A stretch of DNA of 64,000 nt from Massospora cicadina (GCA_022478985.1 JAKSZP010007888.1:1-64000); one strand, 5' to 3'. Counted from the first letter of the stretch, positions 32,584 through 45,002 are shown. Numbers and translations: made by a program. Notes: generated from the letters alone by a model not told the origin.

Positions 32584-33866
32584 TGTAAGTCTGGGGGAGC
32601 GCATCCTCCGTTTGGATTGGGAGGCATTCTTTTTCCCATCTAAGAAGGGTTGAGAAGTCTGGCGACCCCCCTCATCTCCCAGGGAAACCTTGCTCATGTG
32701 ATTGACAATTGGTGGGTCACCGCTTACCCTTTAAAGACCCCACTATACATCCCAGTATTAACTTCAAATGTGTTGATACTATGATTCAAGGGAATTTGTT
32801 CTGAGCTATCAGAGAGTTGGCATTCTTATGGGACAAAAGGTTTGAATGAAGTCAATGGCCACAGGCCTGTGGCATCAAGGCTAGTTAGTCCCAAAAAGTT
32901 AGCAACGAAGCCTGATGGGCGCGTAATTTTGGCAAATAAAGCATCTAATGTCAGATCTTTGGCAAATCTCGCTGATGGCGGTGGGTCATTGTGAAATGTT
33001 GCATGTAGTTTGAAACCCCCATCAAAAGCATCTAAATCCTTGTCAAATATTACCCATTTGGCCAAAAGGATGCTGGAGCAACAAGGTGCGGGCAGATTAG
33101 CCTTCCTGAACCCATTCCAAGCCTCATGAAACCACCCCTATGTGGGGTGGCCTTGGGAGGTTCCCGCTGCCTGCCAGGCAAGACGCTATTGCTACAGTCA
33201 TTGAAATAAAGAAAGTTGGCAATTAAGGCATCCATGGACAAACTGACAGTGAATTGTCCCGCCGCTGATACTTTTAAAGTCAGTTCTAATTTAGTTTGGT
33301 TCCCCCTCTTGCTCAAAGTTCGCCGGATTAAGCCGAATATTGAGGGCCCCAATCCTGCGCTTTCCTAAGCTATTCCCCAAATCAACCTTCTATTAAATCA
33401 ATTATAACACACTGAGGAAATTAAAAGTCAATTCTATTAGTTTTACTTTAATAAAAATCTTCCCAAGCTCAGATTTATTTAATTAAGTTCATATTTTCCT
33501 TGTAAACTCCCATGAAAATTACAATGTGGCCCTATGGCCCATATATTAACTGGATTTCAATCTATTTTTAATTTTGATCCCCGCTACAGTCACTTGGGTT
33601 TTTATGTCAGGACCTTTCTGGAAATTTCCTCATTCTCACAAATCCCTACAGTCAGGCCCATTGGCCCTGGGGCTGCAACAGCCTGGTTTCTAGCTTTGTT
33701 TGTCATTTGCATTTGCAGCCTATTAGCACCCCCCTGTTATGCATATCCTAGTACTTTTTAAACGTTGTTTTTGTGGCATTGCCCCTGGCATTCTGGCTCG
33801 CCTTTTGGGTGCTTCTGCATCCCTACTGGCAGGCAAGTCTAAACTTTATCTGCCTTTGTCCTGACA
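32584..33866 (+). repeat. Element F 3' LTR
   Basis: It aligns with 10796-11382 plus 26404-27094. It holds the uninterrupted version of the E insertion site, GCTGCCTGCCAGGCAAGACG near 33168. Confidence 0.92.
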
Positions 33867-34609
33867 CAGAGGACTAAGAAGTTAAGCGCAAGGGATAATC
33901 CTCCAGCTGCAATCTATAATAAAGAAATTATATTGATGTTCTCAGCAGCTAATTCTGAAAATGGATGTTCCATATTCATTATATTGGATTTGGAAAAGAA
34001 TAAGTTAAGCAAAGGAGATTGTCAGCCAGAGGGCTAATGTTTGGAATTGCCAGAGAGAGTACTAAAAATTGAGAGATAGCAATTAATGTTGAAGACATTT
34101 TAAGGCAGGGTAACAACTATAAATAGTTTAATATAATTATTATTAAAATCATCTTCAGATTTAATCTTCTTTGTATTTATTAATTGTAGAAACCTATCTC
34201 TTCTAGCTTTAGTGGGTGTAGTCCATCTTGGCTCGTGGAAGAGGAATAGAAGATTCCTAAAGGTTAGGTGCGGGATAAAATACTTGGAGTGGTCAGTGCA
34301 ACTAACTCCCAAACTGGAACTACAGATCCCCATGGGAACTGTCCAGTAAGTTGAGCCTGTGATGGACAAGCTGAGATTAACTATGAGGTGGAGGAGCAAG
34401 GGGTCAGGCCACTCAGGAAGAGGGATAACCACTGGTACCCATTAAGAGGGTTTAATCTGCTAAGGTGTAGTTGGTGTCCAGTTTGATTGGGGAGTTTCTT
34501 GAGAATCTATAGAAAATAATTACTGAGGATGGTGACTAAGCAAGGGCCAGCAGTATTCATACTGTTTGGCCTGGCATACTAATGGAGTCCCAGAGTATTG
34601 AAAATAAAA
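33867..34609. other. No gene recognised between F and repeat H
   Basis: An open minus frame at 34100-34432 (110 codons, with FHEPRWTTPTKARRDRFLQL) matches nothing I know. The rest is AT-rich without structure I can name. Confidence 0.4.
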
Positions 34610-35505
34610 ATTTGCAGCACCCCACTTGTGCTCAGCACCGCTAGCTCATCCATCCTAGACTATGACTTGAACCTTATATCCCACTTTAGCCAAACGGTTG
34701 ATAAAGCCTTCAACGGTTTACCCCAGTTTTATATAAGGGTGCACAATTGAGTGCTCCTAGCATATTGTAATTAGGGTTTATTCCTCTTTGAGCTGCTCAC
34801 CTAGATAAACAACCATATCAAATAAATCACTGCCTTGGGAGTATAAGTCTAAATAAACAGTTAAGTTTACTGTTGGCGTTTTATTACATAGCGCCATAGT
34901 TGGGAGATTTGAAAGAAAAAATAATCATACCATATATATACTTTCATTTTACAAGGTAAGAGCTACATTGCCAACAATATTGTTAAGAGATTATACGAGT
35001 TTTAAAAAGGTCTAAATTTATCTTAAATGGAAAATAAGCTTAAAGTTATTCTTATACTTCTAGAACTTATTGTCACCCAGTATTTAAGGTCCAAGATATG
35101 GAAGTTAAGTTATGGACATGAGCATATAGGTTAGTTAATAAGTTACAGAGGGAACATTACGGATCACGTTCCAGCCAAATAAATCAATTTACTGAGAAAG
35201 TTGTAAGGATTTGGTATATGAGCGCCCAAAGGTTTAATGACCACAGAATCACAATAATCATATGAGATTTGGTACCCTTGAAGGTGAGGATAGATAAAAT
35301 ACAAATGTGGTAAATATTTTTATAAGTCATAGAGTTGCACTGAAAGCCAGTCTCAGGATCCTTGTCAAGATCAACCTTCCTTTAATTTTTGTAATCAACG
35401 CTTCTTATAACCTTATCATCTTTCTTATAGGCCTTATATCTTAGCATCTTTCCTATAGGCTGCACTTAGATTTGCATCAAGGTCTCATTGATATACCAGT
35501 GAGGT
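34610..35505. repeat. Dispersed repeat H, right copy
   Basis: Partner of 9930-10795 in the same orientation. It continues past the point where F cuts the left copy (ATATACCAGTGAGG). It is more AT-rich and more decayed than the left copy. Confidence 0.8.
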
Positions 35506-38500
35506 AGTCCTCTTGAGGTTGGACTTTAGTCACCTAGCCAATCACTGTATTGCTATTAGGTATCTATAAAACGTTTATACTATTTGGCTATAATTGGTTC
35601 TCTGTTCCTGACTTGGACAAACCCACATATAAGATAGATATAGAGAAAATCATGTGGATGCTACAACCAGGACTATCATTTTTATATCAGATCACTATTT
35701 TTCACTGATAACGGGTGAGCAAAGTTTACTGGGGTTGTGTTTAGGAATGTTTTGCCCAACCATAAAAACAACTAGTTATTTAGAATCTTATTTGTACATA
35801 TCTAAATTATTAAAAAAGGCTACCAATCAATACCTCACTCCAGCACCAGCGCAAACTTTTATCATTTATATCCTACCAATTACCTTGACCCACACCACCT
35901 TTTCATATATTGTTAAGTAACAATTGAATTACCTCAACCCTTTACCTTTACAAACTTTTAATCACTGATTCACATCAATTCACTTCACCTCCATGGCCGT
36001 ATGAACACATCAATCAATTATTATCAACTATTATGTTCCACACTGGCATAGAATCATCATAACTGTTCATCATGATTGCTTATGGCTATTGAATAGCATC
36101 TCATTTATACTAGGTTGATTGTCATTAATATGTAAACGCCCAAGACTAAGCCACCGGTTTAATAGACTTTTCTGAACATTATGCATCTTACCTGAGACTC
36201 CCAAGTTCTGTTAACCTAAAACCATTTTTCACCAATGGGATTTTTGGAATTTAATACTATATAATGTTGAGACTGACATCTGGAAGGGGATCTGGTTTTG
36301 TTAGTAGATTGTCTAAGCATATCTATGACTACCAATACAGAAACCTAAGAGCCAACAAACCATTGTCATATAAAAGAGACTACAGTGTGTTTTTCTATTA
36401 TATATCAGAACTCTGCTATTTACAATAATGGTTTATTTAATTTATTAGGCTTCTTACTTTAACATATTATCTTTTCTCATATGAACCAATTGTGCAACTA
36501 AAGTATGTGTGCACCAGCATTAATTGTGGTGCTCAATATAGGTGACATCTTCTTAAATCTTGAACACCAACATTATAAGATAGATTAAGAGCCAAGTTTT
36601 AACGTTCAGGTTAACCCAGGCCCCAAGTCAAAATAGTCTTAATCAATTGACAAATTATATCCTTCCAATTTTTTAAAAAGAAAATACCGCTTGAGTTTCA
36701 CATTGTATCCCATCAGTGAATAAACCTTAGGATGAGGTATGGTGTGGCAGCGGCTCTATCCAGCCTCTGTCATATACGTGGACCTGAGGCTTGTGCTCTT
36801 AATGGCAGTATGTCCTTACCAGCATCTCTGGTGGTGTCCAATAATCAGGTTGAAGTGTGGAGACATTACATGCTAAACTGGCCTCTGTCACCTTGAAGTT
36901 AGTGAAAATATGCAACGTCAATTTAATTATGGTCAGAGCGATGGTGTTAAGGAAATTCTTAGTAGCTAACAACCCATTGTATAAGCATAAAATCTAATTC
37001 AAAACCCAAACCTAATTGAATAAATATTAGGTGCAAATTTTAACAAAACAAAAACATCTTTGTTTCTGAATGCCATATGCCTTATTTTTGACACCATTTG
37101 ACAATTCAAAAGTATGGTCAACATGTAACTAGACTCCAGAGGTAAGAGATAGATTTAGAAACTATCAACCCATTTATATCTCAGAATTTAGGAAACTTGA
37201 AAGCGGAAAAAAATGTGAGGTATGCAAGGTAAGTTCTCAACAATACATTTTTATAGTTAAAATAAAAATTTAAGTCAAGAGATCATTCCAAACATTCTCT
37301 GGCATCACAAATACAATAAAAATTAATTACACCTGGGAGAGACAAGCCCTAAAATCTCAAGTTTTTGCTCTTACAACAAAAACTTGTTGCGCTGCAGAAG
37401 CCAGGTAAGGCATGAGTAATATCCAAAGCGGCTTAGAGAGATCAAAATTCTGAACTGCGGTTCAAAAAAGGTGTAGCTTGACCTTTTAGGTCGCCCTTCA
37501 GAGAGCCCTTCAAGCCATGTTTTAGGCTCTTTTGAGCAAGAATAGCTTATGAAGGACTCTGCTCTAGTGATAAACTTGACCACAGTCAAAAATCCCTGGC
37601 GTTTCAAATCAGGATTCCGGAAATCTGGATTCTGAGTCTAATATGGGATGAATGATTCACTCATATCATCACACAGATTTGTAAGATTTATTAGAGTTTG
37701 GACATTGTGTAAATAAGAGACTATTTAATTTAGACTTGATAAAACTGTAGACCTAGTATAAAGTTAATCAAAGGTTAGTTTAATAAATGCTTTAAATGTA
37801 AGAGCCTAAATTAATACTGGCATCAATTGGTGAGTTGGTTAAATGATCCAAAGCTTACCTATAACTTATAAGTTTTATTAAAAATTCGCCAAATGGGAAA
37901 TTGGATTACAATTATTATTCTGATATAATCATATTATATTAAGATTATATGGGATAAAATACAAACTATTGCTTTGATATAAAATCTAGTTCATTATTGG
38001 ATTCAGTGAAATTTACTTAAACAAGCTCATTGATCAAGTCAAACACCCTATACTACTTCCCCCTCATTGGTTCTGATAATGAAGAGATGAAGCTTTAAAT
38101 TTAGTGTACCCCCACCAGCCTGCTTGCGTCTCAAACTTTAGCTTGGGCATTTAATGTCTCTAATGCTCATATTGATGAGGTTACCAAGTGGTTTATAAAT
38201 GGGTACCACTTGTCCATATCTGACTAAAATATAACAACTGAGCTTTTTCAAAACAAAAGTTTCAGGAAACCCAATATAAAAATACCACTTGTTTTATGTT
38301 GTGACCATTAGATTTGGTCAAGAATCTAGTTCTCAAAAGCATTAAGTTAAATATAAAAACCAAGTATGTAAAACCATCCACTAAATAGAAAATATTATAC
38401 TCTGTCAACATGTCAAAATAGGCAGATCAGCTGCGTTTATGTAGGCGCAACAATGGGGTGAAACTTTTTGTTATAAAGGATCTATGATACCTTCTGCGAT

Positions 38501-38624
38501 ATCCAAGCAGTTTATTGGGTTTCAACCTAAGATCTTAAAGAAGCTTTCAAATTTTGCTTTGTTGGATATCATAGTTGAGGACTTTGTCAAAAAATTATAT
38601 GTTAATTTTATTTTAATCAAGGTA
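35506..38624. other. AT-rich stretch without recognisable genes
   Basis: The longest frames are 88 codons (35654-35920, +) and 78 codons (37371-37607, -). Neither resembles a protein I know and both look like chance frames. No LTR or pol motif was found. Confidence 0.45.
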
Positions 38625-38799
38625 AGCCGACCAGGGGACGGGCAATACCAAAATACATAATGGGATAGGGGGAGGCGAAGTGTAACTAACTAAAAAAGGC
38701 ACCCCAGAATAGAAGAGCTACCCCTGTTGCCAGCCAGTACCGCCAGGTTTGGTAGGGGTGTTGAGTGTGCTACTCTGAGGGGTTTCCTCTGTTATGGAG

Positions 38800-40333
38800 T
38801 AGGTGTGGAGGAAGGGGTCTGTGTGCAGAAACCAGACTGGGAACTATGACTCTACGAGCCTTTGTTGCCTCAGCTTCTTATATCCATAAAGCCAGGCTTG
38901 AAAGTGTTCCAGTAGGCGAACGTGGAATCTTCTGATTATCTCATGGGTGTTTGGTACAGTTCCCTTGAAAACATCCAAAGCTATAGTGTGGATTGTCCAC
39001 ATTGCAATGGTTACCATGAGGGGGCGGAAGGTAGGTGGTATTGGGGATTTGAGTTGGAGCGCGAGGAGGCTTCAGGAGATTGATAATTCCTGGTTATTTT
39101 AGATCCTTAGCAGGCGCGCAACTTCCTGCCATATGGCTCTTGATGGGGGGCATGCTTTGAGGCAGTGGTGTAGGGTGCCATCCCCTCCATACACTGTGCA
39201 CCCTGCATGGAGAGAGTTGGAGAGATCTGCTGTTCTGTAGGTTCTTCTGAGGCAGCGCCATGTGTTAGCTCTTATCCTTGGCTGGAGGAGCGGATGATGT
39301 GTTAGCCTCCGTATTGCCTTCTGCAATATGAGGTCGTATGGGATGTCTAGAGCAGCCAGGTAGTCGAATTTTGCTATAACTGAGGCCACATCATGTATGT
39401 CCCTCTGGGGGTTGTACTCTGGGCTCCTCAGCGTGAAGTGGGCTTTGGGCCTGCCCCTTCCTGACTAGTGCCTGTGATTGTGACGGACCACCCCATGTAT
39501 TGAATGGTGCAGAGGAGGCATTTGAAGTGTGGGAGTGTTCCATGAGGGCCTGCTGCGGTGGGGTTTTTTGCAAGGTATGTGAGCAGGCTGGACGGGTTGT
39601 TTGGAATTTATAGTTTTAGTGCCTGTGCAAAGTTGGCCCTCGCTGCTCTGGACCCGTGTTGTTGCAGGAGGTCTGGGGCAAGGACTTCCTTTATCCAAGT
39701 GCCCAGTATACGGTTGACGTGGACCTCAAAATCCATTAGGCCCATGCTTTACTGGAGCGTGGGCCAAAGAGTGTTTCTACCTGTACAGGCGGCTAGGTCC
39801 CAGACCATAGCATCCCTGGATAAGTGCGCGGATTGAGGACATGAAATTAGGTGAGAAGAATGTTGCGTGTGTGGGGAACCACAGCATCAGGAGTATGAGT
39901 GAGTTGGCAGCTGTTACTTGCCCCGTTAGTCTTGAGGATCTATCATTAAGGTAGGTGACACGGTTGGACATCTGCTAGAGTAGGTTGTTCTCAATTTTCT
40001 CATTGGCTTACCCTCCTGTCTCCAGCCATACCCCAAGGTGGCGAACAGGGTTGGGTGAGGGAGGTGATGTGAAGGGAAGGATGAGAGGGTTGTTTCTTCG
40101 TTGGGGGCTGTGAGGTTTAGGTGTTGTAGCCCAGTTGTTGGTGTACTTGTTTAGGAGTATTACTTCCGTTTTCCTTTTGTTGAGTGATGCGTTTCTAACA
40201 ATGGAATATTCCTCTAAGGTGCGTTCCAGTTGGGGGGCATCATTGTTGTTAGCTATACCTGTCACGCAGTCATATGCAAAGGCTAGTAATCTTGACTGGT
40301 GACTCGCCTTGTGTGGTTATGCCCATAAGACGT
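38800..40333 (-). pseudogene. LINE D reverse transcriptase C-terminal half
   Basis: Starting next to element C, it has LLAFAYDCVTG, where the catalytic box should be FADD, so the first Asp reads Tyr. SLNKRKTEVILLNKY and VRHLGVWL follow, the typical LINE thumb region. Near the end CTVYGGDGTLHHCLKACP keeps the C-H-C spacing of fungal LINE tails, with WQEVARLLRI after it. Stops split it into several pieces. Confidence 0.85.
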
Positions 40334-40828
40334 TGTTATAGAATTGGCGGAATTGTTAAGATAAGCTGTAAGGGTTTTTGCACAGGGTTCACCCACTGAG
40401 CAATAGGATCAACGATATGACAATCGTTGCCCTTGGAAACAACAGAATAAATTAATATAATAAATATAGAGCACTTGCTCCCCCTACACTATTTTATTTA
40501 ATATAATAAACAAAGCGGATCCTCACTGTTTCGCTCACTCTAAACTATTAACAACCTCCTTTCTCGATCATCTCATCTTGCTTATATCATAGCAACTTTA
40601 GTTGATACTGCTTTCATGGCTTAGTAATTTCACTGTATCTCATTGGTTCCACCAATCCTTCATTTGTTAATTTCATGATCACCTAATTTGAGGCGATTTA
40701 CCAACAACCCAATATCACTTCACCTCGAGGCGCTCAAATAATCATTAATCATATTAAACTCAGCGGATCCTATCCATTCCGCCATAATGAATTAGGGCTG
40801 ATCATCCAGTCATATCAGAGTCACGACA
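40334..40828 (-). repeat. Element C 3' LTR
   Basis: Partner of 46394-46891. On its inner side, read on the minus strand, lies the purine tract TCAAAGGGGGAGTAA. Confidence 0.93.
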
Positions 40829-40859
40829 TTACTCCCCCTTTGACTGGACTATAAGGCTT

Positions 40860-42103
40860 CTATTGCTTATATGCATGGAGGAACTTTGCATGCACTTGGT
40901 TGATGATCTGACTGCTAGCGGGGTCCTTGATTTTATATGCATCCATACCTGTCTTCTCAATAACTTTGAATTGCCCAATCAAAATACTGGCCAACTTGTG
41001 TTTCTGCTTGAACCCATGTTGATTGTGAAGTAGAAACATGTCTCCACCTTTGAATTGTGCTTGGCTACTTTGCCATACCTAATCAGCATCCTGGTTTTTG
41101 ATTTTCTTGGATAAGCTGAATGAGTACACTTCAGTTTTTAATTTAAACAGAGTATTTGTTAGGGCAGTCAAATAGAATTGCGGATCCATTCCACCGGTGT
41201 CCTCCACACAAGCATTTAGGAGCACAGGCAAAGTGGGGTGCCATCCATAAAGCAATTGGAATGGGCTCTTCCCCGTGGCAGAATGGTAGTTAATGTTGTA
41301 GGCAAACACCGTAGTAGAAAGAAGGGTACTCCAATCAGAGGGCCTATCTGTGACCAACTTCCGTAGTATGTTCTTCAGGGTCCCATTGACCCGTTCAATC
41401 ATTCTGTTGGACTCAGGGTGATATGAGGTTGTTAGAACCCTGAGGATGGCCATCATTTCATTGAGCTTGGGAAGTATGTGAGAGGTAAAATTAGTCCCAT
41501 TGTTAGTAAGGATAAACTGTGGGCAGCCATGATGCTGAATGATTCTTTCCATTACAAACTTAGCCACAGTATTGCCCCCAAATCCTGAATGGCCCGCGCC
41601 TCAATCTACCTGACCAAGTGGTCTATTGCCACCAGGATATACTTGGACCAGTTAGCTCCCGTTGGCAGAGGGCCAACAACATCATGGGAAACCGTATGCC
41701 AAGCAAAATGTGGCTTCACTAAATGGTATGAGGTCTTCCGGTGGAACAAATTTTCCACTTGGCACTGGTGACAGGAGGAGATAGTATCAAGCACATCGAA
41801 GTTCATGCTTTCCTAGTAATACCATGGCAGCAATAATTCCAATGTCTTGTGCATGCCACCATGCCCAACTGCCCTATGTGCGCTCATGATAATGTTAGGC
41901 TTCTTTGAGGGTCGCGGAAAGTTTATTGTGGAGTTGCCAATCTGCTTGTACAACTCACCATTCCACTGAAAAGTATTGGCTCGCATTTCATTCAATGCCT
42001 TAGTGACTTGTGGGGGTTCATCATTGTACTTTTCTCTGAGCATCTTGTCATACATAATATCTCTCAGATCCGCCATAGCTGCAATAGTTGGTAGCCTCAA
42101 CAA
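40860..42103 (-). pseudogene. Element C integrase
   Basis: From 42103 down: HRAVGHGGMHKTLELL and CHQCQVENL (zinc module), AWHTVSHDVVGPLPTGANW with the first Asp, ILTNNGTNFTS where the second Asp is now Asn, and HPESNRMIERVNGTLKNILR with the Glu. The C-terminus HKLASILIGQFKVIEK and VHAKFLHAYKQ aligns with the end of B. The stop is at 40860-40862, just before the purine tract. Confidence 0.92.
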
Positions 42104-42550
42104 GCAATCAGCATTCTGGTGTTTTGCTCCTAGTTGGTGAAGGATCTCGAAGCTGTAAGCCTGTAGTTTAAAGGCCCATCAGGATAGATGACCTTTTGGC
42201 TCCTTAAGGTTCTGCAACCAGCGTAATGAGGCATGATCCATTACAACTTTAAACTTTACACCATGCAAATATACTCTAAATTTTATTGTAAGCATAAATC
42301 ACTGCTAAGCACTCCCGCTCAGTCACAGTATAATTACATTAATGGATATTCAGGTTTTGGCTGCAGTACGCCACTGGGTGCTCCTCCCCTTCATCATCCT
42401 TTGGGATAGAACTGCCCCTACAGCGGAAAGAGATGCATCCATCTGTACAATAAATTCCTTTTTAGAATTTGGGTAGCGTAGCACTGGTGCATTGATCAAC
42501 GCTGTTCTAAGAGTATCAAAGGAGCGTTGACAGTGTTCCATCCATTCAAA
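42104..42550 (-). pseudogene. Element C RNase H
   Basis: KKEFIVQMDASLSAVGAVLS keeps the first Asp. The following part is frameshifted, with fragments of the DH and NADCLLRLP blocks still readable down to 42104. It is continuous with the integrase. Confidence 0.85.
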
Positions 42551-42985
42551 CGTGGCGTCCTTTTTTAATAACTCAAATAGCAGACCTCCAATACAGCTAA
42601 AGTTTGGTATGGATCAGCGATAATAGCCAACCATCCCTAAAAACACTTGTATATCTCGCTTACTGCTTGGTGTAGTCATCTTCCAAATGACTTCCACCTT
42701 AGCTAGTTGGGGTCTCAGCCCAGTTGCATCAACTACAAAACTGAGGTACTCAAGCTGATCCTTGAAAAAGTGGCATTTCCGAGGTTTTATTTTGATGTTG
42801 GCCTCAGCCAACTGGCGGAATACCTCTTCCAAATGGTTAAAAGTACTTAGAAAACGTGCGGGAAAAATGTTAATATCATCAAGGTATACAAGAACGCAGG
42901 ACAGCTTCAAGATGCCAAGGATAGTGTCCATCGCCTGTTGGAAAGTAGCCAGGGCATTACACAGCCTTGTGGCATATGTTATTGG
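42551..42985 (-). pseudogene. Element C reverse transcriptase, second half
   Basis: ATFQQAMDTILGILKLSCVL leads into the intact catalytic VYLDDINIF at about 42866-42892. FKDQLEYLSFVVDATGLRP and KRDIQVFLGMVGYYR follow. The upstream half lies beyond the 618-bp insert. Confidence 0.9.
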
Positions 42986-43603
42986 AATTTTGTGAGAAAT
43001 TATGATAAGCAGGCGCTACAAAGGCTACGAAATTATCAGTTTTGTGGCTCTAGCAAAGATCACCACAATTGCAACGAAGTTACCAGTTCCATTGCTATAG
43101 TTGATTCCAATCGGAAATACAGAATCCTATATGAAAATAGACCAAAATTAGGCTACATGAGACAAGAATTGCGGTACTTTATTAATTAGAAATCAGAGTT
43201 ATTTATAGGGGAAAATTTAGTGGTTCTTCATGAGGATTTCAGTGATTCACCCAAGGTAAGATCTTTCCTAACAGATGACTGATATTGCTGATTATTGTTA
43301 TCATTAATATACTTGTGATGGTCAGATCTGATAGAGCTCTTATTAGATGCAATTGACCTTCTTAGCGAGGGCTTAGCCCTTTCGAAATGCCTGGTCATTT
43401 TGAATTGCTTGGTCATCTCAGATTGCTGAGCTTCTTCGGATTGCTTATCCTGCTCTGTTATAGGAGGCTGATAACTCTGAAGGATCTTTCTTCAGTCAAA
43501 TTATGAATAAGAAATACCCATCATGAATTTTACAATTTATTAGAATAAGATATTGAATCTCGATCTGGAGTAATTCCAGTCATCTTAGTTGTATCTCCAA
43601 CAA
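42986..43603. mobile_element. 618-bp insertion in the element C reverse transcriptase gene
   Basis: It splits the reverse transcriptase between PTH and MPQGL. ATGTTATTGG (42976-42985) and ATGTGTTGG (43604-43612) look like a 9-10 bp target duplication. It has no terminal inverted repeats or poly(A) that I can see. The + strand has an open frame to about 43189 with QFCGSSKDHHNC, a Cys-His cluster loosely like a zinc knuckle, and YRILYENRPKLGYMRQEL. I cannot assign its family. Confidence 0.65.
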
Positions 43604-44000
43604 ATGTGTTGGTTAGAAAAGCCCTTTTGACATGATAATGGCACATTTTTCTTGTTCCGCCACAGGTAACTTAATCTGCCAATAGCCAGATATTAAATAT
43701 ATTGCAGAGAAGTAACGCGCTCCTTCCAACCAGTACAAAGCATCGTCAATTTGTGGCAAAGGGTATGAGTCTTTTTTGGTGATACTATTGAGCTTCTGGT
43801 AGTCTATTACTATGCAGTTAAACCATCCTTCTTTTTAACAGTTAGGACAGTCGAAGCCCACGGACTTTTTGATGGTTTGATCATTCCCTGCTCTAGCAGT
43901 TTATAGATTTCTGCCATGACAACTTCTTCCACTGCTCAAGATTAACGGATCAGCTGAGATCTGATGGGGGGATGATCCCCTAAGTCCACTTGATGGGTCA
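43604..44000 (-). pseudogene. Element C reverse transcriptase, first half
   Basis: From 44000 down: LLEQGMIKPSKSPWAST, VKKKDG, DYQKLNSITKKDSYPLPQID, LYWLEGARYFSAIYLISGYW and QEKCAIIMSKGLF. It ends at PTH, where the 618-bp insert begins. Confidence 0.88.
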
Positions 44001-44049
44001 CTCCCCGCGCGCACCCTAAATCATGATCATTAAAATCAAAGATCTCTTT

Positions 44050-44454
44050 TCATTTTTGAAATAAGGTTTCTGCTTGATCTCTCTGGCCTTCCGTTAACCC
44101 CATTAGATTATCATGCAGTACAACTGCCATTATGCCAGGCTGTGTTTCGATGGGCAGACCAAATTCATCCAATGAACCAAACTCATGAAACTGGAGTACC
44201 TCTTCAACTGGGATGAACTGTAAATATGACACTATTTGGTGTCGGAGGATTTGCATTGGTTTATCCTGAAGATTTGCTACCAAGACTTTAATCTCCCCAT
44301 GTCCCGGAAGTATAATGCCTGGGGCCATGTGGGGCTTGAGCTGTGATTGCTGATAAGGCCCAATGACCTCCCCATAAAGCCCAGCAGGCACTTCCACCTC
44401 TAACTCGGTATTTATGATTACTTGGTGTCCAGAGGTAATAGATATAGGGCCCAA
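44050..44454 (-). pseudogene. Element C dUTPase-like domain in pol
   Basis: This open frame reads ISITSGHQVIINTELEVEVP, then AGLYGEVIG, then APGIILPGHGEIKVLVANL and ILRHQIVSYLQFIP. The order and spacing follow a dUTPase: hydrophobic strand, P-x-G-x-YG, the G-I-I ... GEI-x-V strand and a final strand. The catalytic Asp of the third motif is replaced (GIILPG instead of GxIDxxY). It would therefore be a binding or structural module at most. The remaining residues lead into reverse transcriptase. Element B has the same domain at 16793-17095. Confidence 0.62.
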
Positions 44455-44789
44455 AGTTCTAAGTGGTAGCCCTTGATATTCAAAAATTTGATGGGGAAGG
44501 GTTCAGGTCTTGCTCTTTAGGCGATGATAACAAACCAAAACCACTCCATCACCATAAGCAAGATTAATGTGATTCATGTGTACCAAATCCTTTAGCATTC
44601 CGCTGGAAGTGAAGTAGATTGGGATCCGCTGCCCCATAATTTCAAATGTCTCGGCTGTCATATCAACAACATCCTTAAGTGGCGCATAGAAACGGTTCCA
44701 ATTAACAGGTCATAGTTATTGTTTGGTAACACTATAGCTAGGGCTACAATGACAATCGATCCAAACCGCAAGGGTAGCACTCTGTACGC

Positions 44790-45002
44790 TCATTCAGAGA
44801 CTGTGCTTTCAGCGCCCGCAGTCCCATACACCATATGATGCTCCACGTCAGGCTTTAATGCCAACTTTGACACCAACTTTGTGGATACTATGTTGATTGG
44901 GGCACCCATATCAATTATTACGTGAACTTGGGTTTTTGCTACAACAGTGTCACAGTAAGTACACTCAGAGTAAGATGAATCTGATTGTTTAAGACATGAC
45001 AT
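44790..45002 (-). pseudogene. Element C protease
   Basis: VIIDMGAPINIVSTKLVSKL is the active site, with Met in place of Thr or Ser after the catalytic Asp. HHMVYGTAGAESTVSE follows, as in B. The flap and the C-terminal part continue to about 44650 in broken frames. Confidence 0.85.

Larger units (their letters stand above)
10796..33866 (+). mobile_element. Element F: Ty3/Gypsy chromovirus, host of nested insertions
   Basis: The two LTRs both begin TGTAAGTCTGGGGG and end CCTGACA. The 5' copy is split by element E (10796-11382 and 26404-27094, 1278 bp in all). The 3' copy is 32584-33866 (1283 bp). Between them lie gag, protease, reverse transcriptase, RNase H, integrase and a chromodomain, all on the + strand and all decayed. 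Without E and one GCCTG copy, it is about 8.05 kb. No clear target duplication is seen (CCAGC against CAGAG). Its LTRs differ more than those of E or B, so it is the oldest of the three. Confidence 0.9.

Noticed and set aside
35654..35920. An 88-codon + frame with many Thr and Ile.
   Set aside because: AT-rich, no motif, no neighbour to support it. Consistent with a chance frame.
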